6,843 nucleotides of DNA from Bacteroidales bacterium (GCA_024763595.1 JANTFK010000181.1:1-6843), one strand, 5' to 3'. Numbered from the stretch's first letter, positions 1 to 6,843 are shown. Numbers and translations are program-made. The notes: generated by a model from the letters alone, not told the origin.

Positions 1-1199
1 CTGTTTCAACCGGGATGACTTTCAATGATCTCTACCTGCCTTCAGAAGAGCTTTGCATGGCTGAGATCTTCCGGGATGCCGGATACCACACTGCCTACCT
101 GGGTAAATGGCACCTGGACGGCCACGGCAGGCATAACAATGTGGACCCGGACCGCCGGCAGGGATTTGAATACTGGAAAGGAGCAGAGTGTTCCCACGAT
201 TACAACCACATGTTATATTATGTAAATGATCTTCCTGAAAAAAAATTCTGGAAGGGCTATTCACCGTTTGCCCTTTCCAGGGACGCCATCCGGTACGTGG
301 ATAACCATGCAGGTGACAAGGAACCATTTCTGCTTTTTATATCCATAGCCACACCTCATTTCCCGCATAATTCAGCACCTGAAGCTTATAAAGAACGCTA
401 TCCGGCACAGGAAATTCAACTGCCCCCCAATGTGCCTGCAGAGATGGCCGCAGAGGTGCTTCCCGAGTTACAGGGTTATTATGCGCACTGTACGGCAACG
501 GACAGGGCCATCGGGGAACTGGTTGCTCATATGGACTCCCTGGGTATGCTGGAGAATACCATCCTTGTCTTTACCTCCGACCATGGGGAAATGATGGGCG
601 GGCATGGCAGGAAACCCTTCAGAAAACAGCTGGTGTGGGATGAATCGCTGCATATTCCTTTTTTAATCCGTCTCCCCGGAACCGGTAAACACAGGGGAGC
701 CAGCGTAAATGCTCCGCTGACCACTCCGGATATTCTGCCTTCCCTGCTAGGTTTGTGCCATATTGAAATTCCGGAAAGCATTGAAGGGGAGGACATTTCG
801 GAGCTTATAAGAGAACCGGATCCTGAATCGGACAGGGCCGTATTGGTCATGCATGTAACTCCTTTCGGTATTAACCGGGATGATCCTGCCTTTCGTGCTC
901 TCCGTACTTCCAGGTATACTTATGCCGTTTCACCTGAGGGTCCTTTCCTGCTGACGGATCACCGCGAGGATCCATTCGAGGAGGAGAACCTGCTGGATGA
1001 TCCGGCTTATGCTACCCTCCGGGCGGATCTCCATCATCAGCTTATGGAAAAGCTGAAAACAGTGGGGGATGAGGAGCTGTTTCCACGCGAATATTACATC
1101 CAGAAATGGGGATATACACTGGACCGGGACAACATCAATTACTGGAGCTTTGAAGAAGGCAAGGGCAGGGTGCAGGGTCCCGGGATGAAACGCAGATAA
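1..1199 (+). CDS. S1-family sulfatase, 5' end cut by window edge
   Basis: Hydrolyses sulfate esters, most likely on a carbohydrate or other small sulfated substrate (family knowledge). The open frame runs to the left edge: codons before the ATG at 15 read V-S-T-G and join smoothly, so that ATG is internal, and the formylglycine motif C-x-P-S/T-R must lie upstream. Counting from the ATG at 15, the second sulfatase signature is GYHTAYLGKWHL (K31 and H33), followed by an S-I-A-T-P-H-F-P-H segment with the usual active-site His, and the metal-binding T-S-D-H-G-E motif at D189/H190. A W-D-E-S-L-H-I-P-F segment and a C-terminal subdomain with L-L-D-D-P complete the fold. Sequence style recalls the choline-sulfatase/arylsulfatase A group, but the true substrate cannot be read. 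The signal peptide is not visible. It ends 17 bp before the next gene on the same strand, so co-transcription is likely. Family assignment is firm; subfamily is not. Confidence 0.93.
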   Translation, partial: VSTGMTFNDLYLPSEELCMAEIFRDAGYHTAYLGKWHLDGHGRHNNVDPDRRQGFEYWKGAECSHDYNHMLYYVNDLPEKKFWKGYSPFALSRDAIRYVDNHAGDKEPFLLFISIATPHFPHNSAPEAYKERYPAQEIQLPPNVPAEMAAEVLPELQGYYAHCTATDRAIGELVAHMDSLGMLENTILVFTSDHGEMMGGHGRKPFRKQLVWDESLHIPFLIRLPGTGKHRGASVNAPLTTPDILPSLLGLCHIEIPESIEGEDISELIREPDPESDRAVLVMHVTPFGINRDDPAFRALRTSRYTYAVSPEGPFLLTDHREDPFEEENLLDDPAYATLRADLHHQLMEKLKTVGDEELFPREYYIQKWGYTLDRDNINYWSFEEGKGRVQGPGMKRR

Positions 1200-1216
1200 C
1201 CACCTGGGGTATTTGA

Positions 1217-3550
1217 ATGCCTTGTGTCATGAGAATTTCGATGATATCTTTTGCATTTTCCTGCCTGATGTTGCTCTCATGCAGTCATCAGCCTCAACAG
1301 AAATATCCCGGATCAATGGATCCCTCTCTCCGGGAGAGTAAGTCTGTTCGGATGCCGGATTATGTCATGCCTTCCATGGGTAGCTGGTTCTGGACTAAAG
1401 TTCTTCAACCATCAGATTATGAGAAGTTTATCGATACTTTAAGTCTGCACGCTCCATACAATCTTTTAACCACCTCGTTCCGGATTCCCGGGAAGGAGAT
1501 TACCGGGAATGAACTGCATCAACAGATTAAAGGGGCCGCTGAGTATGCACAAAAAAAGGGTATTTCACTGGTGGTGGACCTGGATGTTCGCCTGGCACGC
1601 AGGGCATTTGAGTCAAGATATCCGGATGAACTTCAGGAGATGCTGATGTTGAAGCAGGTGAAATATACCGGGACAGATTCGGTAAGAGCAGTGGTTCGTA
1701 GCATGGATCTGAATGATCATTATACCCACAGGACCACCCACTATATTTCGCTGAAAGGTGCACTTCTGAGGACCTATGCCTATCGATACAGCGGTGGTGT
1801 TATTGATCCGGAATCACTAACGGATATCACCTTTGAATGTAATCTGCTGTCTGAATCAAAAGATTCTGTTACGGTGATGGTCCCCTGTGATCACGGCGGG
1901 TTGACACATGCCTGTGTGATGGTCTCATTTACACACCTGGCCCCCGATGTGTTTGCCCCGCATTTAATGGAGTTTCAACGGCAGCTGATCCGTGACTATG
2001 CCGATGTTCCCCTGGCCGGGGTTTGTAAGGATGAATGGGGTTTTCCTCCCTGTTTTGCACCAACCAAAAGTGAGTTCTGGTATTCCGGATACCGTGCCGG
2101 TGCATATGCAAAACGGACAGACGGCCGTGATCTGCTGGAAGATTGCCTGCTCATGTCCCTGGGTATTGAGGGGCAGGAGCGGGAGCGCCGAATGGCAATT
2201 AACCATTTCATGGAAATGTCTTATCAACGAAACAGCGAACTGGAGGTTGATTTCTACAATAGTGTCAAAGAGGTTTTCGGGCCCCTGGCAGTCACAGCCA
2301 CCCATCCCACCTGGTGGCCCTATCCCGATGCACGCGAGTATAAAAAAAATGGCCTCGCGTGGTGGGGGGCCAGACGCGACTGGGCACAGACGGATGAACT
2401 AACGCCCTATGCTGTCCGCACCTCACTGGCTAAAAAATGGCAGAGTCCGGTCTGGTATAACATGTATTACGCAAATAACGTGGCGGATTACGAAAGATCG
2501 GTATGGAGCCATGCCCTGGCAGGCGGCAGAATCAACTATCACCCGCTTTATCCGGGATCTGAATCTCTTGATGATCGTACGATGGAACTCCTGAAAGGTG
2601 ACCTGATGCGTGCAGAATGCAGGATCCGGCTCCTGAACTACATCACTCAGACTCCGCTTGATTGCCCTGTTGCAGTGATCTTCGGACATGCCTGCACAAT
2701 GAACTGGGCCGGTCCCGCCTATGATGATGTGGGCATGGAACTGGTGGACAGCCTGTGGCAATTGGGTTTTCCGGCCGATTTGATACCGAGCAGTGAAATC
2801 AGGGGCAACCAGCTGCATATTGATGACCGGGGATGGATCACATACGGGTTGCAAAGATATGCAGCTGTTGTGCTGTATCACCCGGAGTTTGAAGAACCTG
2901 CAACTGCCGGTTTTTTCAGCAGGGCTGCAGATGGCCCAACCCGTATGTACCGGATCGGTGAGTGGACACAGGATTTCAACGGTCAGGATTATAACGGAAG
3001 TGAATCGCTGCCTGCATCGATGATAGCAATGGACAATATTCATGCTGTTATTCCGGAAATACGTAAAGCTCTTCAGGCTAAAGGAATTGGACGGGTAACC
3101 CCGTCGGTTGTCTTTCGTGAAAATATTTTCCCCTCCTCAAGTTCTCCTCCAACCACGGGTTTCTGCCGGCTGATCGATGGTACGATGATCCGGATTGCCG
3201 GAACGGAGCATGTGGGTGGAGATCCGATCCACACTACCATGGAGGTAGATGGACATACGGTATTTTTTGATGCTGTAGGAATGGCAGCCATACGGCTGGA
3301 CAATAAAGGCAGGGTAGAGGCAATGGCTGCGGGCGGATTAAAATCATTTAAAAGCACCGGCCTGGAAATTACCCTGAACGACCGCACAGATATGGCACTA
3401 TGGAGAAATGAGAGGGGAAAGTGGGAGGGAGTCATACAGGGAACGGAGGATGATGTGCCGCCGGAATTATTGAAAATAACAGGGGATTGGTCCCAACTTG
3501 CCCTCCCCCTCCCATATCATGCATATTCATCGTTAGCACTGTATCTATGA
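1217..3550 (+). CDS. Putative glycoside hydrolase-like lipoprotein, uncharacterised
   Basis: A 777-residue secreted protein of unassigned function. The N-terminus is a lipoprotein signal: Arg at residue 6, a hydrophobic stretch, then lipobox L19-L20-S21-C22. ATG at 1229 (Met5, giving MRISMISFAFSCLMLLSC) would make an equally good or better signal peptide; no Shine-Dalgarno sequence decides between them. Residues about 45-470 look like a TIM barrel: strand-like segments such as LVVDLDVRLARRAF, a G-V-C-K-D-E-W-G-F segment (D272, E273, W274) at a plausible acid/base position, and Trp-rich substrate-binding-like segments (T-H-P-T-W-W-P-Y-P, G-L-A-W-W-G-A-R). Residues about 480-600 resemble the Rossmann-like middle domain of GH42 beta-galactosidases (P-V-A-V-I-F-G-H near 485-491, Y-A-A-V-V-L-Y-H-P from 548). 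A beta-rich tail follows. It lies 17 bp behind a sulfatase, which suggests a role on a sulfated glycan. Domain calls are by eye, and catalytic residues are guesses. Confidence 0.85.
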   Translation: MPCVMRISMISFAFSCLMLLSCSHQPQQKYPGSMDPSLRESKSVRMPDYVMPSMGSWFWTKVLQPSDYEKFIDTLSLHAPYNLLTTSFRIPGKEITGNELHQQIKGAAEYAQKKGISLVVDLDVRLARRAFESRYPDELQEMLMLKQVKYTGTDSVRAVVRSMDLNDHYTHRTTHYISLKGALLRTYAYRYSGGVIDPESLTDITFECNLLSESKDSVTVMVPCDHGGLTHACVMVSFTHLAPDVFAPHLMEFQRQLIRDYADVPLAGVCKDEWGFPPCFAPTKSEFWYSGYRAGAYAKRTDGRDLLEDCLLMSLGIEGQERERRMAINHFMEMSYQRNSELEVDFYNSVKEVFGPLAVTATHPTWWPYPDAREYKKNGLAWWGARRDWAQTDELTPYAVRTSLAKKWQSPVWYNMYYANNVADYERSVWSHALAGGRINYHPLYPGSESLDDRTMELLKGDLMRAECRIRLLNYITQTPLDCPVAVIFGHACTMNWAGPAYDDVGMELVDSLWQLGFPADLIPSSEIRGNQLHIDDRGWITYGLQRYAAVVLYHPEFEEPATAGFFSRAADGPTRMYRIGEWTQDFNGQDYNGSESLPASMIAMDNIHAVIPEIRKALQAKGIGRVTPSVVFRENIFPSSSSPPTTGFCRLIDGTMIRIAGTEHVGGDPIHTTMEVDGHTVFFDAVGMAAIRLDNKGRVEAMAAGGLKSFKSTGLEITLNDRTDMALWRNERGKWEGVIQGTEDDVPPELLKITGDWSQLALPLPYHAYSSLALYL

Positions 3551-3889
3551 CAAATCATTTTGATTTTTTCCCTGGTACTTAAGGGTTTTACAGGATATCC
3601 GGTTACCATTATTCTGACCAGCGATCAGCAATTGAACGATCTGCTTGATCCCGATAAGAAGATCGATCTCTCTACTGGCTTTAATAAGCGGTATGCCAGC
3701 CTGAGAGAGGTGTGTGAACTGGGACAGAAACGGGGGGACAAGATACTGACCATTGCCTTTGATGAGTTTTTCAGGCAATACAGGGAGCAGGCAGGAACCA
3801 AACGTTTGATCACACCGGATAGTGGGTTCAATCTGCAGCATTTCTATTTGGATGAGCTCCATCTTCAGCCGGTGGAAGCGGAGCCCTGA
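3547..3889 (+). pseudogene. 5' remnant of an unrecognised secreted-protein gene, start frameshifted
   Basis: The frame open from just after the stop codon at 3548-3550 to the TGA at 3887-3889 contains no in-frame ATG; only a TTG at 3560 could start it. It reads Q-I-I-L-I-F-S-L-V-L like a signal-peptide core, then a soluble, protein-like sequence with D-L-L-D-P-D-K-K-I-D-L, K-R-Y-A-S-L-R-E-V and I-L-T-I-A-F-D-E-F-F-R-Q-Y-R-E-Q. An ATG at 3547 overlaps the upstream stop as ATGA, a normal translational-coupling arrangement, but it is one base out of frame; removing one base there would give M-Q-I-I-L-I-F-S-L-V-L. The frame then ends abruptly near the point where a rhamnosidase remnant begins in another frame. 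I therefore read it as the broken front of a former third operon gene. I do not recognise the family. A short intact gene starting at TTG, or a sequencing error, are the alternatives. Confidence 0.55.
3552..3569 (+). terminator. Weak hairpin plus T-run after the GH-like gene
   Basis: Directly after the stop codon of the upstream gene, AAATCA (3552-3557) and TGATTT (3561-3566) can pair around a TTT loop, and the T-run continues to 3569. The geometry is that of an intrinsic terminator, but the six-base stem has only one G-C pair and would be unstable. The same bases also fall at the start of a decayed reading frame, where they encode a hydrophobic signal-peptide-like stretch, so the hairpin may be incidental. 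Confidence 0.22.
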
Positions 3890-4097
3890 AGGCCTCTCCT
3901 GAAACATCACCATCCCGCCCAATGCAAGTGGGGTGATCCATGTTCCCACCTATGGTTCGGGGGGCACCATCAGGGTCAACGGGGCCGTTGTGGAGACAAC
4001 CGGTGAAAAAGACGGGTTCAGCCTGATCGGAACCTATGGTCCGGGTAACTACCTGGTGGAAGGACCACCCTACAATAACCTTCAACGCCGAAGATGA
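3861..4097 (+). pseudogene. C-terminal remnant of an alpha-L-rhamnosidase (GH78-type C domain)
   Basis: Bacterial alpha-L-rhamnosidases release terminal rhamnose and end in a small beta-sandwich with a recognisable W-K-x-x-x-G-x-x-x-x-x-I-T-I-P-P-N pattern. The frame here reads S-R-W-K-R-S-P-E-G-L-S, then a TGA at 3900-3902, then NITIPPNASGVIHVPTYG, R-V-N-G-A-V-V-E, and G-T-Y-G-P-G-N-Y-L-V-E-G before a stop at 4095-4097. The final G-x-G-x-Y strand is also typical of this domain's end. The residue at the TGA is often Trp or another large residue in this domain, so a TGG-to-TGA change would explain the stop. The catalytic (alpha/alpha)6 barrel is entirely absent, so this cannot encode an enzyme. 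The homology is recognised from memory of the family, not searched. The last residues after L-V-E-G look unlike the family and may reflect a further frameshift. Confidence 0.6.
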
Positions 4098-4136
4098 TCA
4101 AAAATGGATCAATGAATATACGTGATGGTTCTCCTT

Positions 4137-5654
4137 TCAATAGTTCCAGCCGGGATGCCTGCCCCATTCAAATCTTCGGGCAGGATCAAAATCGGGATTG
4201 GGCCGGGGGAATTCGGCATGAACCCGGCTACTCCACTGCTCCAGTTCCCGGAATAATTCTTCCGTCTTCTCCGGATATTTTTCTGACAGGTCGGTGGTTT
4301 CCCCCATATCCCCGGCCAGGTTGTAAAGTGCCCGGCTGTTGTCGTTCAGGTGATGGATCAGCTTCCAGTCGCCCCTGCGTATGGCGGAGGCCGGTTTATC
4401 GTGGTGGTAAACCGGGTAGTGCCAGAAAATGGCACGATCCGGATCCGGTTCGTCTCCTTCCAGCACAGGTAACAGGCTTATACCATCAAACTCCTGGGAT
4501 TCAGGCAGGGGAATACCGGCCAGGTCCGCAAGCGTAGGGTAGAGATCCACACTGGATATCAGGGCATCACTGATCCGGCCCGGCTCAATTTTCCCCGGCC
4601 ACAGGGCCAGAAAAGGCTCCCTGATCCCGCCTTCATACACTGTCCCCTTCCCGGCCCTCAGGGGTGCATTGGATGTGGCCACATAAAGCAGTGTGTCACC
4701 CTCATAAATATACTGTTTGGACCGGGCCAGCAGCGGAATGCTGTCAAACCGGCTGATCAGTCCCCCGTTGTCCGAAAAGAAGAGGACCAGCGTGTTGCCG
4801 GAGAGATCCAGCGCTTCCAGCTTTTCCAGGATCCTTCCCAGACTGTTGTCCACATGCTCTACCATGGCAGCATATACGGCATTGCAGGGGTACCCTTCCA
4901 CTTTCTCTTTGGCCAGGTACTTTTCGATCAGGCTTGAATCCGCATCCAGTTGTACATGTACATCGTAATGTGCCAGGAAGAGAAAGAACGGGTTCTCCCG
5001 GTGGGTTTCAATAAATTCAAGACTCAGATCGGTCAGGGCCTCCGAAAGCACAGTACCCGGCTCCACTTCAATGGGTGTGCTCATTTTATTTGCAAAGTTC
5101 AAATATCCGCCTCCCCTGTATACATTGGCACTCCCGAACCCCTGGTTCCATGGCTGGTGCTCTTCTTCCCGCCCCAGGTGCCATTTTCCGAAATAGCCGG
5201 TGGCGTAACCCGCTTTTTCCAGGGTTTCCCCAATGGTGATGATCTCCTCAGGGAGATACTGTGTGCGGTTGCTGGGTACGGTTACCTCTTCGTAGGGTCT
5301 CCAGTGGCCGGGTATAAAGTCAATCACGCCTACCCGGGCAGGATACTGGCCCGACATGATACTGGCACGGGTGGGGGAACAGACAGGACAGGCAGCATAA
5401 GCATCCGTAAAACGGATTCCGTTTTCCGCCATCCTGCTCAGATTGGGTGCTTCGTTAAACCGGTTGCCATATACGGGCAGGTCGGCCCATCCTAAATCAT
5501 CGGCAAGGATAAACACAATATTGGGCCTGGACCCGGAGAGAATATCTGAGTCCCTCTCTGCACACGCGGGTAACAGGATGAGCATCATCAACAAAAACAA
5601 CGTGATCGTTAAACAGGAAAACCCTGATAACTGGAAATAGCGGGTACATGACAT
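4137..5654 (-). CDS. S1-family sulfatase, lipoprotein, complete
   Basis: A 505-residue arylsulfatase-type enzyme that removes sulfate groups, probably from a polysaccharide, anchored to the cell envelope. With ATG at 5654 as start it has a lipoprotein signal with hydrophobic core L-F-L-L-M-M-L-I-L and lipobox L-P-A-C31, followed by acidic residues (A-E-R-D-S-D) that resemble a Bacteroidota surface-export signal. Active-site elements are all present: metal ligands D52-D53 in I-L-A-D-D-L-G-W, formylglycine motif C92-S-P-T-R96, K157 and H159 in GKWHLG, H229 in L-A-H-Y-D-V-H, D295-N296 in F-F-S-D-N-G-G, and K336 in APLRAGKGTVYEGGIREP. Cys92 needs a formylglycine-generating enzyme or anSME encoded elsewhere. 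The linker between the D-N-G-G motif and K336 is longer than in many S1 enzymes. It converges on the decayed region at 3547-4125 and diverges from the oxidoreductase. The frame stays open 51 codons upstream, but that stretch is AT-rich and would bury the signal peptide, so I reject it. Confidence 0.95.
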   Translation of the reverse strand: MSCTRYFQLSGFSCLTITLFLLMMLILLPACAERDSDILSGSRPNIVFILADDLGWADLPVYGNRFNEAPNLSRMAENGIRFTDAYAACPVCSPTRASIMSGQYPARVGVIDFIPGHWRPYEEVTVPSNRTQYLPEEIITIGETLEKAGYATGYFGKWHLGREEEHQPWNQGFGSANVYRGGGYLNFANKMSTPIEVEPGTVLSEALTDLSLEFIETHRENPFFLFLAHYDVHVQLDADSSLIEKYLAKEKVEGYPCNAVYAAMVEHVDNSLGRILEKLEALDLSGNTLVLFFSDNGGLISRFDSIPLLARSKQYIYEGDTLLYVATSNAPLRAGKGTVYEGGIREPFLALWPGKIEPGRISDALISSVDLYPTLADLAGIPLPESQEFDGISLLPVLEGDEPDPDRAIFWHYPVYHHDKPASAIRRGDWKLIHHLNDNSRALYNLAGDMGETTDLSEKYPEKTEELFRELEQWSSRVHAEFPRPNPDFDPARRFEWGRHPGWNY

Positions 5655-5904
5655 CAGTTCTGAAGATTTGGTTATACGTCTTAATATTACAGCTAAAGTT
5701 AAAACACTTTGGCAAAAATATAACGGACAGAATGATGAAGAAAAAGAGGGATTGTTTTTGATATCAAAGAGGCCTTTAAGATACATCAACAAAACATACT
5801 CCCGCAATGTACATAGATCATAAATGGGTATTTTAGCTGGTTCTTACTTCAAGAATTGCTATATTCATCAATCGAATATTTTTTCAACTGACAATTATAT
5901 TACA
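5655..5904. other. Divergent intergenic region
   Basis: This 250-bp stretch separates the start codons of the sulfatase (minus) and the oxidoreductase (plus), so it should carry both promoters. It is visibly richer in A and T than the flanking genes. TA-rich segments resembling parts of the Bacteroidota TAnnTTTG box occur, for example TAACTTTA read on the minus strand near 5693-5700, but I could not pair any with a TTTG at the right distance. Apart from a 12-bp palindrome, nothing else stands out, and no RNA gene is evident. Confidence 0.6.
5757..5768. promoter_or_regulatory. Perfect 12-bp palindrome, possible operator
   Basis: TTTGATATCAAA is identical on both strands and sits about 100 bp upstream of the sulfatase start and 136 bp upstream of the oxidoreductase start. 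A site for a dimeric regulator acting on both divergent genes is possible. A palindrome of this length is expected by chance in a few percent of regions of this size, more when AT-rich, so the support is slight. Confidence 0.2.
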
Positions 5905-6843
5905 ATGGAAAACAGAAGAACATTTATTAAAAAAACAGCCCTGGGCACGGCCGGCGCAACCCTGGGGCTTTCGGCTGTTTCGGCCAGGTCCTATGCCCGG
6001 ATACTGGGAGCCAATGACCGTGTCAACCTGGCAGTTATAGGTTTGCGGGGACGGGGTAAATCACATATGTTTAACTTCTCCAATATGTACGATGATGGTG
6101 TAACGGTCAAAACTGTGTGTGATGTGGATACACAGTTCTTTAAAGAATCGATCAAGATTGTGGCCGATAATCAGAAAGGAAACAAACCGGATACGGTTCA
6201 GGATATGCGAAAAATATTCGAAGATCCTGACATCGATGCGGTAACCATGGCCACACCGAACCACTGGCATGCCCTGGGAGCTGTATGGGCGTGTCAGGCA
6301 GGGAAGCATGTATATGTGGAAAAACCAAGTTCACATAATATCTGGGAGGGCAGGAAGATGGTTGAGGCTGCCCGGAGATACAACAGGGTAGTGCAGGTAG
6401 GATTCCAGAACCGCTCCATCGGCAATGTGATGCAGGCCATGGAATTCCTGCATAATGGTGGTATAGGCGATGTGTATATGGCACGTGGAACCTGTTTCAA
6501 ACCCAGGGATTCATTTGGAATCGCACCCGATAGTGAACCGCCTTCCACGCTGGATTATGATATGTGGCTGGGACCGGCTTCCTACCAGCCTTATAATGTG
6601 AAAAAGGTACATTATAACTGGCACTGGCACTGGAACACCGGCAACGGAGATACCGGGAACCAGGGCCCCCACCAGTTTGATATAGCCCGCTGGGGTCTCG
6701 GGAAAAAGGTTCACCCGGTGAAGGTACATTCCATGGGCGGGATCTTCGGGATTTCACCCCGGGAATGTTCCCAGGAGACACCCAATACCCAGACCTCAAT
6801 CTTTGAATATGCGGATGGAAAGATTCTGGAATTTGAAACGAGG
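5905..6843 (+). CDS. Gfo/Idh/MocA-family oxidoreductase, Tat-exported, 3' end cut by window
   Basis: An NAD(P)-dependent sugar dehydrogenase-like protein; 313 codons are visible with no stop before the window edge, and the family is usually about 400-480 residues. The start at 5905 is set by a twin-arginine signal peptide: N-R-R-T-F-I-K-K followed by T-A-L-G-T-A-G-A-T-L-G-L-S-A, so the protein is likely exported folded with its cofactor. The Rossmann domain shows G46-x-x-G-R-G51, D73 after the second strand (suggesting NAD preference), T-P-N-H-W-H (117-122) and the family's E139-K140-P141 motif. The C-terminal domain has the N-T-G-N-G-D-T-G-N-Q-G-P-H segment with D249 and H256, typical of the Bacteroidota/Planctomycetota exported group. 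The E-K-P motif argues against the GH109 glycosidase branch, which I recall as having a different motif there. The AT-rich leader lacks a Shine-Dalgarno sequence. It diverges from the sulfatase; a role in sugar oxidation or epimerisation during glycan use is inference. Confidence 0.94.
   Translation, partial: MENRRTFIKKTALGTAGATLGLSAVSARSYARILGANDRVNLAVIGLRGRGKSHMFNFSNMYDDGVTVKTVCDVDTQFFKESIKIVADNQKGNKPDTVQDMRKIFEDPDIDAVTMATPNHWHALGAVWACQAGKHVYVEKPSSHNIWEGRKMVEAARRYNRVVQVGFQNRSIGNVMQAMEFLHNGGIGDVYMARGTCFKPRDSFGIAPDSEPPSTLDYDMWLGPASYQPYNVKKVHYNWHWHWNTGNGDTGNQGPHQFDIARWGLGKKVHPVKVHSMGGIFGISPRECSQETPNTQTSIFEYADGKILEFETR

Noticed and set aside
1992..2402. Plus-strand 136-codon frame overlapping the GH-like gene
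   Set aside because: It lies fully inside the larger gene in another frame and has no recognisable domain.
2423..3043. Minus-strand open frame of 206 codons
   Set aside because: It is antisense to the GH-like gene, with Cys/His-rich low-sense protein and no domain pattern; a shadow frame.
3560..3889. Intact small gene starting at TTG 3560
   Set aside because: No ribosome-binding context and no ATG, the TTG falls within a signal-peptide-like stretch rather than at its start, and the neighbouring rhamnosidase debris favours a gene remnant.
4094..4537. Plus-strand open frame of 147 codons
   Set aside because: It is almost wholly antisense to the C-terminal coding part of the sulfatase, and its Pro/Arg/Gly-rich translation has no family-like pattern.
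4950..5495. Plus-strand 181-codon open frame
   Set aside because: It is antisense to the conserved catalytic part of the sulfatase, which explains the sequence constraint.
5655..5807. In-frame 51-codon N-terminal extension of the minus-strand sulfatase
   Set aside because: It is AT-rich, reads as low-quality protein and would place the lipoprotein signal peptide about 50 residues inside the protein. ATG at 5654 gives a normal lipoprotein start.
5807..5814. ATGTACAT, an 8-bp palindrome in the divergent region
   Set aside because: Too short; expected by chance in a region of this length.

Overview
The window looks like a piece of a Bacteroidota chromosome, probably from a polysaccharide-degrading, possibly marine or sediment lineage. 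The reasons are two S1-type sulfatases, short lipoprotein signal peptides ending in a lipobox Cys, a Tat-exported Gfo/Idh/MocA oxidoreductase of the type common in Bacteroidota and Planctomycetota, AT-rich start regions without clear Shine-Dalgarno sequences, and a remnant of an alpha-L-rhamnosidase. The phylum call is inference. A related PVC-type bacterium is not excluded, and no marker gene is present.

Layout. Positions 1-1199 (+) are the C-terminal three quarters or so of a sulfatase whose 5' end lies outside the window. It is followed after 17 bp by 1217-3550 (+), a 777-residue lipoprotein that looks like an uncharacterised glycoside hydrolase (predicted TIM barrel followed by a GH42-middle-like alpha/beta domain). 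The two probably form an operon. Positions about 3547-4125 hold no intact gene but are not empty: there is a 5' remnant of an unrecognised secreted protein with an apparent frameshift at its start, and then the C-terminal beta-sandwich of an alpha-L-rhamnosidase interrupted by an in-frame TGA. Positions 4137-5654 (-) encode a complete lipoprotein sulfatase with all expected active-site residues, converging on this decayed stretch. A 250-bp AT-rich divergent intergenic region with one 12-bp perfect palindrome separates it from 5905-6843 (+), the first 313 codons of a Tat-dependent Gfo/Idh/MocA oxidoreductase that runs off the window.

How the genes fit together. Two different sulfatases, a surface or periplasmic hydrolase-like lipoprotein, a rhamnosidase remnant and an exported sugar oxidoreductase point to stepwise desulfation and breakdown of a sulfated, possibly rhamnose-containing polysaccharide (ulvan or a rhamnan would fit). 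The substrate is a guess. No SusC/SusD pair, regulator or transporter is visible. I see no RNA genes, CRISPR array or insertion sequence. The most interesting items are the GH-like protein as a possible unclassified hydrolase and the composite gene graveyard at 3547-4125.
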